From Candidatus Omnitrophica bacterium UBA6210 (GTDB lineage Bacteria > Omnitrophota > Gorgyraeia > Velamenicoccales > Velamenicoccaceae), in assembly GCA_002421805.1 (NCBI GenBank), contig DISM01000001.1, positions 344,902 to 408,901 on the forward strand: a DNA stretch of 64,000 nt, written 5' to 3'. Position numbers and translations under genes: made by a program. Under the pieces are notes generated by a model. That model was not told the origin of the DNA. It made no database searches and saw only the letters and a program-made list of their open reading frames with translations. Positions 41,101 to 56,100 of the stretch are shown piece after piece (the stretch's first letter is position 1; each line of letters opens with the position of its first letter).

Positions 41101-44100
41101 AAGGCGCAGCAGCGCGGAGAAGTGCTGCAGACGAGTCTGTTGTCTAGCGGCGCCTTGAGCCAGATGACCCCGAGGATCGCCGAAGCGGTCGGCCAGGCCA
41201 GACAGAGCGATCCGTTAAGATATCAAGGCGTCAGTGATGCCGCTATCGCCCGCAACATTCTCTTGGAGCGGCAGGGCGCGGCCCTGGGCAGAGAATATGC
41301 CGATGTCCTCGGTTCAGACTTCTACCGGCAGAAATATGCGGACATGCTGACGGCGCGTGATGTGAAGACCCCGGATATGGCGGCATCGGAACTTGGTAAG
41401 GTTGTCCTGGAAGGCGCGACCAGGGCCGCGCAATACACAGGCAATGAATATTCCATCACGAAATACAACGTTGAAGTCCTCGCCGGCAGCGGCAAGGCGG
41501 ATGCCAGATTGCACTTGCCCATGGGCGAGATGCAGGCTTTGCAGATCAAGTGGGACAAGCCGTTGACGCGGCCTCTGGGCGACACCATGGATGTGACGCA
41601 GTCCTTCGAGGCGTTAAAAGAGATCGGCGGCGGCCTGATGTTGTCCGCCACATTGGCCAGCGGAACGATAGCAGAGAGAAAGCTTTCGGAGATCGGATAC
41701 AAGACCCTTGAAAAGGGCGTTAAGCCGGTTTTGACCGCGAATAAGCAGGAAGAGTTGGCCAAGAATGCGCCGGCCATGTATCGCCAGATGTATGGTGAAA
41801 TGCAGTCCGTCGGTTTTGATAAAGCCGGCCAGTTCGGCTTGTTCAGCGGCCATCGCCAGGTCAAGGAATTCAATCAATATCTGGAAAGCGTTCATGGTGT
41901 CCAGAGAGTGCGCGGCTTGGCAGGAGAGGGCCGGCAAGTGACAGGGCAGAACCTCGTGTTTGGCCCGACCATGCCGGATGCCGTAGAGGCCGCGCAGATC
42001 AGGGGCGTTGCCGACGCGAGCAGCCCTGTGCGCCTGATCACCGGTACGGTTGCCCAGGTCGGTACGGGTATAGATGTCGCATGGGCTGACGGCGCCATCA
42101 ACAAGAAGGCCCTGCACCTGGCTTATCCGGAAGATATTACGGAATCCGAAATGATCCAGGCCTTTAACCGCATCATGGGTAATAGAGGTATCGGCATGAA
42201 TCCTGAGGTATGGATCTATACCAATGTCGAGAAGTTGGATGCGACGCCCGGCTTCTCCGCCTACAAGCCCAAAGAAGGATGGTCGGTCGACGCCTGGGAT
42301 ACACATTTAAACACTGTCCAGGCGACGAATGAGTTCTACAAGACACAGCTTTCCACCGTTTCTTATGAAAGACAGGCGCCTGCCTCCGAATACAAGGGTG
42401 AGGCCAATATCACGCGCGGTGCTCCGAAGACGGTCGAGGAATTTGCAACACGGTTGGTTGACCGCGGCGTCATCAGCGCCGAACAGAAGACAGATTTCGC
42501 AACATCGTTTACAACGCAGAACCCGGGTCTTATCGGACAGAACGGCGCGCTCACCGATGCCGGAAGGGGTATCGCAGGGCTATCTCTCGTCGTTATGGAA
42601 GGCACGCCTGTCCAGCAGCAGAGCTTCAACGTCGCCGTCAGCACCTTGAATCCTTCCAGCGGCATCAACGTGAATATCTCGGCCGCTCCCGCTTCACAGG
42701 CGCCGGCCTTGACGCCTATCCAGACGATTTCCGCCATCCAGCAGTTGTCTTCACAGGGCATCGTCCGCCTGAATGACAACGGCTCGACACTCAGCAGCTT
42801 TATCCAATACGGTTCTCTGGCCAGCATCGCCCCTGAAAAGTTCGCCGGCAAGGTGGGCGCCGCAGACTTGACGAGGGCCATCGGCTATGCGCAGATCGAC
42901 AGTGTCCCGTATTATTTCACGGAAGTGCTGGTCAATGCGCTTCCGGCGGACGATGCGTTCCGCAGCGCCGTGGCGCCGATGGTCGCGTCCCAAAGAGAGG
43001 CGTATGAAGGCCTGAATACATCGACAAACGATTTCATCCGTTCCATGCAGAGGGGCACATCGGCGGCAGAGCAGAAATCTCTGGCTGCCAAAGCACAGTT
43101 GGCCGGACGCGCCTTTGAGCAGGCCCAGCCGACGATGGCCGCGCTCGGTTCTGTTGCGCAGACCCTGCCCGGGGCAAGCGCTGAAGGCCTGATCTCCTGG
43201 TTCGCGCCTCATTTACAGAATACGACCACGATGGCCAACGTTGTCGGCGGCGGCGTGTATAACCTTAAGAGATTCAATATCCCGATGGACAAGATGACGC
43301 CGCAGCAGATCGTCGGTATCTCGACGTCTTATGCGGCATCCGATATCCTCAAGGCCCTGCCTAAGGCGGATACTTCGGATACGGCGAAGCTCGCGCAGGC
43401 CGTCTCGAGGCTTGTGCGTGTCCAGCAGACCCTGCAGGTATTGAACCAGACGGGTATTTCCCAACTCGGAGAGATCAACCAGGATACGATCAATACCATT
43501 GCGAACAACGACAGGGCCTTCGGCAGGCTGATGGAAATTTCCGGAAGGAAGATGACCCCGGCGATGGTCACTCCTGCCAGAAGGGCAAAGGTCGTCGGCA
43601 CGATCCTTGAGGGCATCAGCAAGGACGCAGCCCAGTTAAGATTGCAGGGTATCGAGCTGGATACGACAAAGAGCATCACGCCGGCGGCGATCCTGTTGAC
43701 CGCCAGGTCTATCGTCAAAGAGAAGAAGATTTCCGATATCCAGCAGGCCAACGCATTGACGAGGAACCTGGCCAATGACGCGGCATTGATGGTGGCCGGC
43801 CTTGGCAGCGCCCAGCCTATCGCGCAGGAATACGACGCGTTCAGGACATCGGCGGACACGGCGATGTCCACGGCGCGCACGCAGGCGACTGAATTAAGCC
43901 AGGCCTTGCAGCTTTTGTCGCAGAAACAGGCAGCGATCCAGAGGACGCCTGATGTGTTGGCCGGAATGTCCGGCCAGGACAGAGATTGGAACCTGGCGGA
44001 AACGGTCCTGGTTTCCAACCTGCGTTCCCAGGTGTTGGCTGGAGAGATCACTCTTGCCGTCGTTCAGCAGAAGATCGGCGATTGGCAGAAGGAAGTCACG

Positions 44101-47100
44101 TTGATCGCGCAAAAAGGATTTGAACAGAGGACGCGCCTGACCTCTGCCGGGCTTGATGAATCCGCATACTTCCAGACACAGGAAGCGGTCTTGGCCGGCG
44201 AGCTGGTCCTCCAGGGCCAGATCCAGACGGGCATTGATCAGGCATTAAAGAATACTCTTGCCTCAGCCATTCGCAGGCAGGGTTATGCCCAACTTTATCA
44301 GCAGATCGGATTTGCCTCAAGGCGTTATGTCCCAGAGGGTTTTGTGTCTAAGTTCAGACAGTCCTATTATGCCCCTGTGAGACAATACGCGACAGAGAAA
44401 CAGGCTGTGATGCGTCAATTTGAAACAGCCTTCTCGCAGGCGCCGGCCAATCAGGCATTGCCCGGCCTCGGACAGCTTGTCGGCGGCGCGACGTTTGATT
44501 TCTCAGGTGTGAGCCTGCCGCAGACCGATATGTCCGCTTTGCAGAGCCCGCTGTGGCAAGAAGCGCCTATCCGTCAGGCGTTTGACGCCAGCCTCAACAT
44601 GATGGTGTATGAGCTTGTCGGCGGCGTCCAGCAGATGGTCAATGGCGTCAGGGACAGGATCGTGCCTGCGGGCGTTTCCGTGCCGCAGGAACGCCAGTGG
44701 CTGAGCGCCAGGTCCCAGACAGCCCTGGATACGATGGCGACGATCCTGAACGGTGAACCTTACTGGACGGTCTCCGATAAACTGCAGAGACTGCAGGCGC
44801 TCTCCGGCGTTCCGCAGGTCCTGCCGCAGACATTGTTTGACAGGCGCGCGCAGGCTGTTGGTGAGCTTAACGCCATGTTGCAGCAGGCGGGCCAGACCCT
44901 GCCGTCTATCATCCTTTCCGGAGTTAACGGCGATCTGGGCAGCAACATCGTGACGCTGGACCAGGTCACAAGCGCGGCACAGCAGGCCCTTGGCTCTCTT
45001 GATGTTTCTGTGAGGGTTCCTGAAGGCCTGCGCAGCGTCGGCTTGGCCGAATCCCTCAGGACAAACAAAGGCTATTCTTTGGCGATCAACCTCGGCATGG
45101 TCCAGCCGACGGGTGCGACCTTCACGCCTTACATGCAGGGCGTCATCATCCCGCACGAGTTTACGCATATGATCAAAGACATTTTGGCGCGCAACATCCT
45201 GGCGCAGGCGGATCAGCTTGGCTTGACAGAGGCCCAGAGGCAGACGGTGAGCAACTGGCAGATCGGCCGCCTCGCCAATGAAAGAGGCGTGGATACGGAT
45301 GTCATGCAGCACTTGGCGCAGATGGTTTCCGCCGGTGATGCGACCGCGCAGGCCATGGCAGCGGATCAGGATATCCAGAAGACGATAGCTAACATCCCCG
45401 GCCTGAAAACCACAAGCGACCTGGCTTCTTATGCTGTGCCGACGCAGCGCGCGGCCCTCTTCTCCAAGATCTCTGCGACGCAGGGCATCATGAGTTATCA
45501 GGAGCCGCAGTATCCGCAATTCACGCTTCCTGTTGTCGGCGGCGACGGCGCCACAGGAGATGTGGCCGGCCAGACATTGATGCAACAGCCTATGGAAGGG
45601 CCTGTCGGCAGCAATCCTGCGGTGGCGGCCCCTGCGTATAGTTCTCCTGTCGTGACCTTAAGACAGGGCATCCAGGAGATGGCGCAGTTGAGAGAGTTGC
45701 TTGCAGGGCTCGACGCGGATCTCATGGAAAGCCGCATCAGGGAATCCGAACTTTTGACCGCTCCCGGCACGCCGTATGTCCTTTCCGGCGGCGGATGGGG
45801 CGGACCCAAGATTTTGGAAGGCGGCAATCCTCCGCAGCTCACAGTGGCAGGAGGCGGCCCGAAGGATTTGACCGGCGCCGGCAATCCGCCGAAAGCTGGC
45901 GAAGCGATGGAAGAGTTTGCTGATTTTGGTAAGGTACGAGAGACTGGTGCGGAAAAAGAAAGACATTCCTTTGACTCCAAGACCGTAGCCGAGAGAGAAA
46001 AAGATTCTGAATTTGCTGATTTTGATATTAGCAGAGGTCGTTTAGAATCAGAAAAAACAAATAGGGAAGCTGGCCGGGAAACAAGAGATGAATTGCCTGC
46101 TGGCAAAAGAGGTGGTTATGAGAGAACGGGCGTCTCTCTTGAATTACAGCCTTTTGTATCCCCTGGCACAACGTCAATCCCGTCTTCTCCTGGTAGATTA
46201 ACTTTTGCATCTTTGTCGCAGATGGAATTAGCTGCTTCTCAGGCGAATCCAGTTGCTTTTTCTTCGTCCGCAGCAGGCATTGCAAATGCTGGTTCTGTAT
46301 TGTCTTTACCGACACTTCCAAGCGTATCGTCTATTGATGAGGAGAAAAAAGGAGTTTCGTTACCAGATTTGGTCAGCTCCCCAGCCGAATTTGCTGATTT
46401 TGCCTATTCCGCTAACTCCTTAGAAGTGCCACAGGCAAAAGGAGGATGGTTCTTCAAAGAAAGAACTGGCGGCGAAACCAGTGTTGTCAACGGCTCAGAA
46501 TATCTTATTTCACAAACCATCCCGACTCTCCAGAGTTTTGTTTCTAGATTTAATCGTCCTATTGAAGTAGGCGGGTATTTCATCAGTCTGAATAGTTCTC
46601 AAAAATTAACACATTTCGTGGCACCATCGCTTGTCATAGGGATAGATGCCAAGCCATCGGATCTCGATAAGATGCAAATTAATTGGATGCGGGTCATGCC
46701 TGCTGTGGAGCTTGGTTCCAATCAATTAGGGCTGAAGTTAGTTGCTTCCAGACTTGGTACGAAGCAGGGCCAGTTCCAGGAAGTCAACATGTTCTTCCCG
46801 CAGCAACACCTGGTTTTGGATAGGCCTATGCATCGGCTGTTGACGGAAGAGACGAGGGCGAAGATATTTAATGGCGGAGATGTGTCCCGTCTTAGTGACG
46901 AACAGGTTAACGACCGCATCAGGGATTTCATTGCCAACAGGGGATACGATACTTTGTCGCCGGATATGTTCTTTGAGGCGCCTTACTTTGACAAGAATGG
47001 TCTGCGCGCAGGAAATGTCAGAGTTTTAGATGCTCCGATTCCTGTTGAAACCCTGAGTTCAGAGAGGTTCTATCTACCGACGGCAGAATTCGATCTTAAA

Positions 47101-50100
47101 ACTCTTTCAAGAAATGCTTTCCGTAATGGAAATTACTATGGTTTTGTTCATACTCACTATACCTTTACAGACAGAGAGACGATAAACAGCCCACATATTC
47201 AGCAAATGCGTAAGATTGATGCGAGATTTGAGGAGCTTTTGACGCCTCATGACATGCTGTCGCTTATGAGTAGTGGTAGTCTTAATGATCTGCTCGGCGA
47301 ATTTTATAATGGCACCCCGCTTAAGAGTCGCGAAGTCCTCAGCGGCGTTGTTTTGTTTGATGCTGTTACGAAAAAACCCGTTGGTCGTTCCTTCCTTGAT
47401 CTTGCTCGTGTCCCTAAAGAGAGAGAAAAGCTAGATCATATTGTATCAATAGTTGCGGCAGCAAACGCGGCTTTGGATCGCGATGACGTTGATTACGATG
47501 TTGTCAGAGAATTTTTTGGGCTCATGCGTAAATATTCTGTTCCTGACTTGAGCCAGATCAATTACGTCGCCAGCTCGCCTGCCACATCCGTGGCGTCGCT
47601 CCAGCAGACACAGCAGGAACAGACAAGGCTCAGAGGATTGACGAGCGAGCTTGATGCGAAGTTGATGGAAGCGCGCGCAGCCGAATCCGCTTCGCTCGCT
47701 ACCTTTAATATTAACGAAGCGCCAGTGGATGTGTTGGTCAACGCGCTCAGGAATAAGGGATTTGCGCAGAACCTGCCTGCGGCAGAGCGTCCGGCTGTCC
47801 TGGTTAGCACAGCCCAGAACATCAGGGCCCAAGCCCAGGCAACACCGTTCACATCGCTTGAAGACCTGGAAAGACGTATGCCTGAGGTCTCCGGTTATCT
47901 TGGGCCGCAGGTCAACTATATGAAGATTCCAGCGCTCGGCGACGGTTCGTCTGCTGCCTCTACGCGTCAGACCGTGCCTGTGTCGGCATTGCCGCAGATG
48001 ATTCCGGCGGCAGTCATCGGTAGTATTGAGGACAGCCTCAAGAATGTCATTTCTTCGCCGGCAACGCCTCAGAACGTGGCGGAGTGGCAGTTTGATTATG
48101 CTGTTGGCGCAGGGCTGGATCTGGGTCAGCTGAAGATCAACGGCATGACCGCAGAGCCTATCGGCGGCGGCAAGTGGGCAGGCGTCTTTGGTGTGCCGCA
48201 ACAGCCTGACTTGGCCGTGCGCGTGATCAAGGGCGGCGCAGGCACCTTCGGGTCGGAATTCGCCAACCAGAAGAAGCTGGCCGCGATCGGCGCCATTGCC
48301 GAGCCTGTGGCTTCAGCGAGGGCAGGCCTCCACGGCATCATCGTCATGCAGAATATCGATGCGCCGACGGTCAAGACGCTGGTCGAGCAGGGCACATTCG
48401 ACCAGACAGACCTCGCCGCCGTCAACGAGCTCAAAGATACGCTCGTGGCCAGCGGCTGGCGCGTCAATGATTTCTCCATCAACAAGGTCATGGTCACGAC
48501 AGACCCTGCGACGCAGCAAAAGAAGGCCTACCTGGTCAATGCGCGCATGGCCACGAACGTCGGCACCGACAGGCAGGAAATGCCTCTGTTAAGAGGTTTC
48601 TACCAGGTGCAGATGCAGCGCTGGGTGACGCAGACCATGAAGCCTGAGGTCCTCCGTAAAGCGACGGCAGACCTTGCCGCGGCCGAAAGACCGGCAACGA
48701 CAACTATCGTTGGCGATATCATCTCCAGCTTCAGGCAGGCGCAGTCGAAGACTCCAGCGCTCCAGCAGCCGCGCCGCGATCTGCTTGCGCCCGGCACAGT
48801 GATCAGAGGCCAGGAGGTCCGTTACCTTAAAGATGCATTGACCCGCGGCTTAGAGACGCCGGAGACGCTGGCCCAGCGCGGTGTCAGGGCGCCGGGTTAC
48901 ACGAATTACGGCCTCCATGCGATGGGCGTCGACACGGGCGTCATTCCTCGCGCGGGCTACATGGGAACGCAGGTTTATAAGGAATATGGCGCCAGGAATT
49001 TTGAGACAGGCCGCGTGACCTACGTGACGGATTACACGCTGACGCCGCAGACGCTGGCCCAGGCCCCGACCGTCGATCTGGAAGTCAAGGAAGGCAGCAG
49101 GTCTTACGGCACGAGGCGGTTCCATGTCATCGACGGCAAGCCCATGTTCGCCGCCAGGAACGCCGCGGGCGAGATCGACGCCACCATTATCGCCAAAGAT
49201 ATCGAGCCTTCGCACATCAAGGCCATCATTGTTCATCCGACAGACCTGCCGCAGGTCGTGGCGGTCCTGCGCGAGCTCCCTGATTTGAATATTCCTGTGA
49301 TCGACGCCAACGGCCGCCTCCTGTATCAGAACGGCGTCGTGAATACACAGTTGTCTTCGCCTGCCATCAACAAGGCATGGCTCAATCCTTTTGTGTTGAC
49401 ACACGAGGCCGGCCACTATGCTGCAGGATACCTGCTCGGCTTCCGTCCTGACTTTACGACAACCGATGTCGCAGGCTTGCAGAGACCCGCGGTCAGCCTC
49501 CTGGCTAACGCCCCTGCGCGCGTCATGACGCCGGTAGAGATGGCGCAGAAGAAATACTGGGCGACCATGGCCGGCCCGGCGGTGGATTTTGCCAACGCCG
49601 CTCTCGTTGCCGGCGCAGGATTCAGCGTCGATTGGGACTTTGGTCTCTCGAGCACGTTGCTCGTTTCCCTGGCTGCGTTCACCAGCGCCTATAATTTTGG
49701 AAGAGGATTGGATAACGTCATTCCGTCGCAGGAATACAGGAATGACGGCGCGATCATGCGCGAAGAGCTGGCGAAAGTCCGGCAGTTGGAGAGCACCGGT
49801 ATTTCTTCGCCTGCAGCGTTGACGCCGGCGATCTCCTCGGCGACAGCTGTTCGCAAGAACAATAATGATGTATTCGGCATAGAACGCGCAAAGTATTTGT
49901 CTCATATTAGCCCCGCTCAACTGCCTCAAGTGATCAGGCCGTTTAAGAATACCTTGCTATGGCCTGTGGATATGCAGAATCCTTACGCGCACATCAGCAA
50001 CTACTTTGGTTCGGCGACAAAGCCTATTGTCGCGGATGGTATGAGCCACCCAGGTATTGATCTGCAGGTAACTCCTCAGACAGACGTCATGGCCGCGGCC

Positions 50101-53100
50101 GATGGCACCGTTGTCTATGTTCAAACGTTCGAGCACTTTACTAATAAAGATGCATGGCCTTTTGCCGATGTTTATGTCTATTCCGAACCGTTGCGTCTGT
50201 TAACCATTTACGCCCACTTGAGCAAAGAGAGTCTCCCGCAGCCCATTGCCGAGCATAAATATTTTGACCGCGACAGCGAGTTGCGTGTTAATCAGGGTGA
50301 TGTGATCGGCAGTGTCCAGCCGTGGCACACAGACCAGGCTTATCCGGCGGGTGCTTTTGTCGATCCAGCTATCGAAAAGGTTTATGGCAGAAGCTATACA
50401 CATCTTCATTTTGAGATGCGCTTTGTCCCGTCTGACACCTGGCATTTTGCCGAGTTGGAAGACGTTCTTGATCCGCTGCAGCTCTTGATGCCGCTGTATT
50501 CTGCGGATCGCGATGCCGTGAAGTTGCAGCTGCAGAGCGCCGGTATCTCCTCGCCGGCTACGCCTGTGACAGGCTTGGCTGAGATCGGCCGGAAGATCAA
50601 CGGCACGACCATTCAGGACAGCTTGGGCGTCGCCTACCAGATCCAGACGACATATGACGCAAAGACCGACGTGTTGACCATCGGCCTCAAGCAGGGCGAA
50701 CAGGTGTATCCGTCTGTCAGGCAGATGACGTCTCTGGGCACGGTTGACGGCGCGCCGGTCGTCTTCAGCAACATCTTGAACACCATGCAGTACGGTCTTG
50801 ACGGCCGCGGCGTGGCCAAGTCTTTGACGGCAGCCATCGGAGAAGCGGCGCCGCAGGGCACGGTCTTCGGTTTTGAGACGGCGAGCTTCGGCACGCTGGA
50901 TCATCTCACCGTGTCCGCCGGCTTCACGCAGCGCATCGATAACAATCCGTTCGCGATGGAAGACCTGGCGGCAGAGGCGCCGGCTGTCGCGGGCCTGAGC
51001 AACGCTTATTTCTATCAGAAGCCGTTTGTCTCCTCGCCGGCCGCGTTGACGACGGCGACAACACCTTCATTTGATACGACGATCTCCTCGCCGGCGTGGT
51101 GGAATCGCAGTCGCAATAAGCCGATCTATGTGACGAGAAGCGACAGCTCGATAAGCCGCAGGAAATTCCTAAAGGTCGGCCTCGGCGCTGCGGCTGTGGC
51201 TGCGGTCGTGGGCACGGGCGTTTTCAATTACAACGTCTTCTACGCGCCCTACAGCAACCCTGTCATTCAGCTGAGCGATCAGAGCCTTGTCAGCATCCCC
51301 GAGATGACGGATATGGACCTGGTCAACCTCCTGAAGGGCCGCACGCCTCAGGAAAAGCATTCGCCGCTCTATCAGTACCTGCGTGACATCGATACGGGCG
51401 TCTTCGGTAAGAACATCCTGAGCATCAGCAGGCTTGAAAAGCTGGTCCAGAAGAAACAGAAGGATGACCTGCTCTATAAGCTCGATGCCAACAGCGGCAT
51501 AGCCGAGATGATGCTGTATCAGACAAGAAAAGCGGCCACGGCCCTGGCGCGCCTCCAGATGAACGATAATCTCCGGACGATCTCCGAATCCGCGCGCAGG
51601 CTGCAGCTTGATCCTTCGCTTGTCGCGGCCATCGCCCTGACGGAGCAGATCGACACGGTTAATGCCCAGACAGAAGATCTGTTCAGCTTCTATGCCAACG
51701 TCATCCCGCAGAACGGTTCTGTTGGATTGATGCAGATCAGGCCTTCCACGGCCCTCAAGACGCAGCAGCAACCCCAAGAGGACGGTTATTTCGCGCGCCT
51801 GAGCGCAGCCTGGAAGCTTGTGAGGAACGACAAGTTCAATATCGAGACGGGTGCCGCTTACCTGCGCGCCCTGGCTAATGAGGGTGCTTCCAAGCACGGG
51901 CTCACAGACCTGGCCTTGCCTTCCAGCCGATGGAGCGAAGAAAGCAAGCTCAAGGTCATGGCCAGCTATACGGCTATTCCGTTCACCGACAGGATCATGA
52001 ACCTGGCCAAACCTCCGTTTGTCGAATATGCCGCCAAGACTAGGGAAGAGGCGGCAGACCGCGATGTCCTTGAGGCCACGGTGTATGCGCATACGGCACT
52101 GGCAGGCGAGAAGCTTATCCGCAGCATGAATATCTTGCCGGCGGCGCCCAAAGCCGGCTCACAGTCCAGTCCTGCGACGATCAGCCGCAGAGACTTCCTG
52201 AAGGCCGCAGGGCTGACGTTTGCCGCTGTTTCCGTGTTCGGCCCTGAATATCTGCTTGCGGCCGACAGGCAGACAAGGATCCAGGGCATCGGCATGCAGG
52301 GCTTTGATGCTGCGGAGATCTCCAGGATCAGCGGTTCGCTCAAACAGATCAATGCGATCGCACCGGACCTCCTGGATATGGCCCGTCAGATGGGCATCAA
52401 GTTCGTCAGGGAAGACAAGACATACGCGGTCACGGCCGGCCAGATGGATTGGGCCAACAGGGAATTGAAGTTCTTCAACGGCTGGCAGGCGGGCATCTCC
52501 GATTTGACGGGCCATATCAGCCATGAGCTTGGCCATGCGGTGGCCGATCAGGCTGGTGAGGGCTTTAAGAATACGCTCAGGAATATCGAAAGACAGTTCG
52601 GTGTCGATTATGAAACGACGCGCACCAGCAGGGACAACCGTAAGCTGACGGTCGTGTTCGGCGCCAGAGACGCGTTCATGGACCAGTATCTGACGCCTTA
52701 CAGCAGCGTGGATGTGGACGAAACAGCGGCAGAGCTCGTCAGGAGTTTTGTCACGCGTCCGTCGGAATTGACGCAGGCCATTGCGACGAAACCTCTGGTT
52801 GCGGCACAATGGAACGCTTTGCAGAAATTTTCCCCGGCCGGCTTGAGGCTCGATACGCTGCCTGCGGTCACGCTGTCTTCACCCGCTGAAAGCATTTCTT
52901 CTTCCAACAAAGTCCAGCCGATCACAGCTATCGCGTCGACGACGCTTAACTTGAGGAACCGTCAGCAGCAGCCGCAGGAAGAAAAGAAGCAAATAGCCCA
53001 GGAAGAACCCAAGCCGGTTGATTTCGGTCCTGCGGCGATCGTTACCATTTCCGACGAGGCGCGCCGCCTGGCGGCTTTGGACCAGGCCCAGGCCCTGCCG

Positions 53101-56100
53101 AGCCCTGCGCCCGAAACGGCCATCGCTCCTGCTGCGCCTGCCAAGGACGATATCTCTTCGCCGATGGCGTTGTCGGCCAGCCAGATCAGGCGCGACTACT
53201 TTACATTTGCGAATGCCAAGCGCCATCAGGCGTTTGTCATGAGATTCCAGTCCATGCCTTACACCAGCCTCTCGGCTTTGGAGGCTGCTAATGCTTATCT
53301 GGGTGTGGCGACCCTTCACTTGAAGTTTGAGGAACCGTCCAACCAGACGCTCAAGACGAACGTCGAGAATTATCCGCTCAGGGCGCAGCTGGTCCATGCG
53401 ATCGCAACACCGCGCTCCGAATTTGAAGCCACGACAGCCGACCAGGACTTGTCGCCGAAGCTCGCCAGGTTCAACGAAGCTGTCCAGATGGCGCAGAGCG
53501 GCCAGCTACCGAAACAGGCCGCCCCGGCCGTTATCCCTGAAAGCTTCAAGCAAGCGGCGGGCCGCGTGACGAGCGAATCCGAGCTCACCCGCCTGACCCA
53601 GCAGTTGGCTAATATGGCCTATCCTGTCCAGCCTCTGGGGGCTGTGCAGATGACATTGCCGTTGTCGGTACCTGAGAGCCCGGCTGTCCAGGCGGAGAAC
53701 TTCATGAAGGCGTTGGGCGTCACGGATGCCGACCTCGAAGGATTTGCTGTCGAGCCTCCGGGCACGATCCTGCCCAGCATGCACGGCACAGAAGGCGGCT
53801 CGCTGGAAGAGAACGCGCGCCGTGAGACCTATGTCCTGGTCCGCAACGGCAAGATCGTCGATCTGAAGCCGGCTGCAGACCTTGTGCCGCGGCTGCCTTC
53901 GGACATTGTGTTGAGGATTTCCAATACTACAGGAGAGATCAGCGTCATTGATGCGGGTTCGGCCATCAATCCCAAGGCGCTGAATGCCGCGGCGATGCAG
54001 CAGGCATTTAAGGCCGGACGGGAGTTGTGGCAGAACCGCTATGGCGCCAGAAAGTCTTCGCCTGCGGCAACGGCCCTTCCGTCTCTGGCTCCGGCGATGG
54101 CCCCGACGGCATTGCCGTCGGCTACGGTGTCTTCCGCCGCCCTTTCTTACGGCTATAAAGGGCCGGTTGAATTTGAGGGTTCCAAACTCCAGCAGGATAT
54201 GTACCGCCGCATGACCTTGAAGAGGGTCCTGGAACACGACGCATTCGTCTCCCAGAGCCTCTTCAATATCCACGGCGTGGTCGTTTCGCCTCAGGACATC
54301 ACGGATATCCGCATCAAAGAGGACGGCCGCGGCAGTCAGAAACACGTCTATCTGACGACCGTCGAGCTTAAGGACGGACGCAACTTTGATTTCGCGCTCA
54401 AGCTCGCCATTAACGGCGCGGCCAATTTCGACTTCCAGCCGCAGGAAACATCCAACCTCGGCAAGTTGAGCGGGAGAGGCAATGTGCCGTTGCCGAAATT
54501 CGGCATGGCGTCCGAGGCGGAAGACTTTAAGGCGTATAGCGAAGAATTCATCAACGGCTACACCATCGCCAACAAGAGAGTGCCCAAGACGCCGGAAGTG
54601 ATCCGTTCCGTCGCGGCGTCCTGGATGAGAGTGAGTCTTTTTGTCAGCCATTTTGTGAACAAGCTTCCTTTGACGGACACCCGGCTCTACACCGTCAAGG
54701 ACATGGCGTGGCATAATATCATGATCCCGGCTAATGCCTTAGGCGAGCCTGACCTGACAAAGGCGCCTGTCGTCGTGGATGTGGGCGCGACCATGAGGCG
54801 TCAGCCGAGCGCGACACTCATAGAGATCTACCGCCATTACCAGGCTTATGACGGCGCGGCCCCGGCCGTCTTCCTGGGTGTCATGGATGTCTTGGGCCAG
54901 AACCGCGGCACCATTTATTTACAGAAGGCCCATGAAGAACTCAGGACCAAGTATAGGAAGGATGCGGTTGAGACAGCGATGCAGACGTCTCTGGAATCCT
55001 TCTTCAGCGAGCACGGTATCTCTTCGCCTGCCATAACAACGATTGTGCCTCCTGCCCGGCCGTCCGTGGCGGATATCAGCGAAGCGTTGAGAAGCTCCAA
55101 TTATGGCCTGCGCGTGGAAGACAGAGTGCGGGCCGCGCAGGCGATCTCACAACTTGCCGTGAGTTCTTCTTCGACGTCGTTCAGCACAGCCTCCGTGGAA
55201 CCCACAGCCTCCGTTGAACCGCTGCCGGCGTTGTCGTTAACGACGATCAATACGGAGCTTTCTTCGCTTGATCTGCCGCCGCTGACGACTTCTCAGATAA
55301 CAGCGCTTGAGACGATTGATGCCCTGAGCCTTCCGGAGCTTCCGGAACTTGAGCCGTTGAGCTCGCCGGTCGTTGTCGATCTTGCTCCGTTGCCGACGCT
55401 TGAGCCGTTTGCCTTGTCTATGACCTTAGGTATGGGCGCAGGCGTTTCTGCGGCAGGCACAGGCTTCGGGTTCATGTCCGGCATGCCGGGCTTTGGCCCT
55501 GGATTTGGCGGATTCGGCAAGGGTTTGAGCTCTTCTTCAGAGCTGCCCAAGCTGCCGGACCTGAGCCGCTCCAGAGAGGCTTTACCTAATAATGTTCTGC
55601 AGCCGCTTTCAAATCCTGCCCGGATCGACAGGACCGACAGGCAAGTGCTGCATCCGATCGCGGTTCCTTCTGCCCTGCTCAATGCTATCAATGTGCCTGC
55701 TGTTTCTGCCCGGAGCCTGACACCTGTTGAGGCCCAGAAAAAGCAGGAAGAGGCGTCCCCGGCTGCAACGCAGGAAGTTCCTCTGGCGCCCCCTGTGCCG
55801 GTTTCATCGAGCGCCGCTGCCCAGGCTAATGCCCAGGCAACTAATACCGCCGCCTCAGGCGCGGCACCTCAATATGGCAATCACGCATCGGTCTTCCTGG
55901 TGAGCAGTTCTGTCGCCTCGAGGCTGATGCTTGATGTTCTTACCTATGGTCCGTCGGCCAAGGAGATCGCTGGTCTTGTCTCCATGGTCAACGGAGTCTC
56001 TTCTCCTGCTCGATCCCCAGGTGTTTGGGCGCCGGCTGGAAGTATCCCTGCTTCTAGTCCGGTGTACGGCCCATGGGAATCCACTGCAACTGGTTACGGC

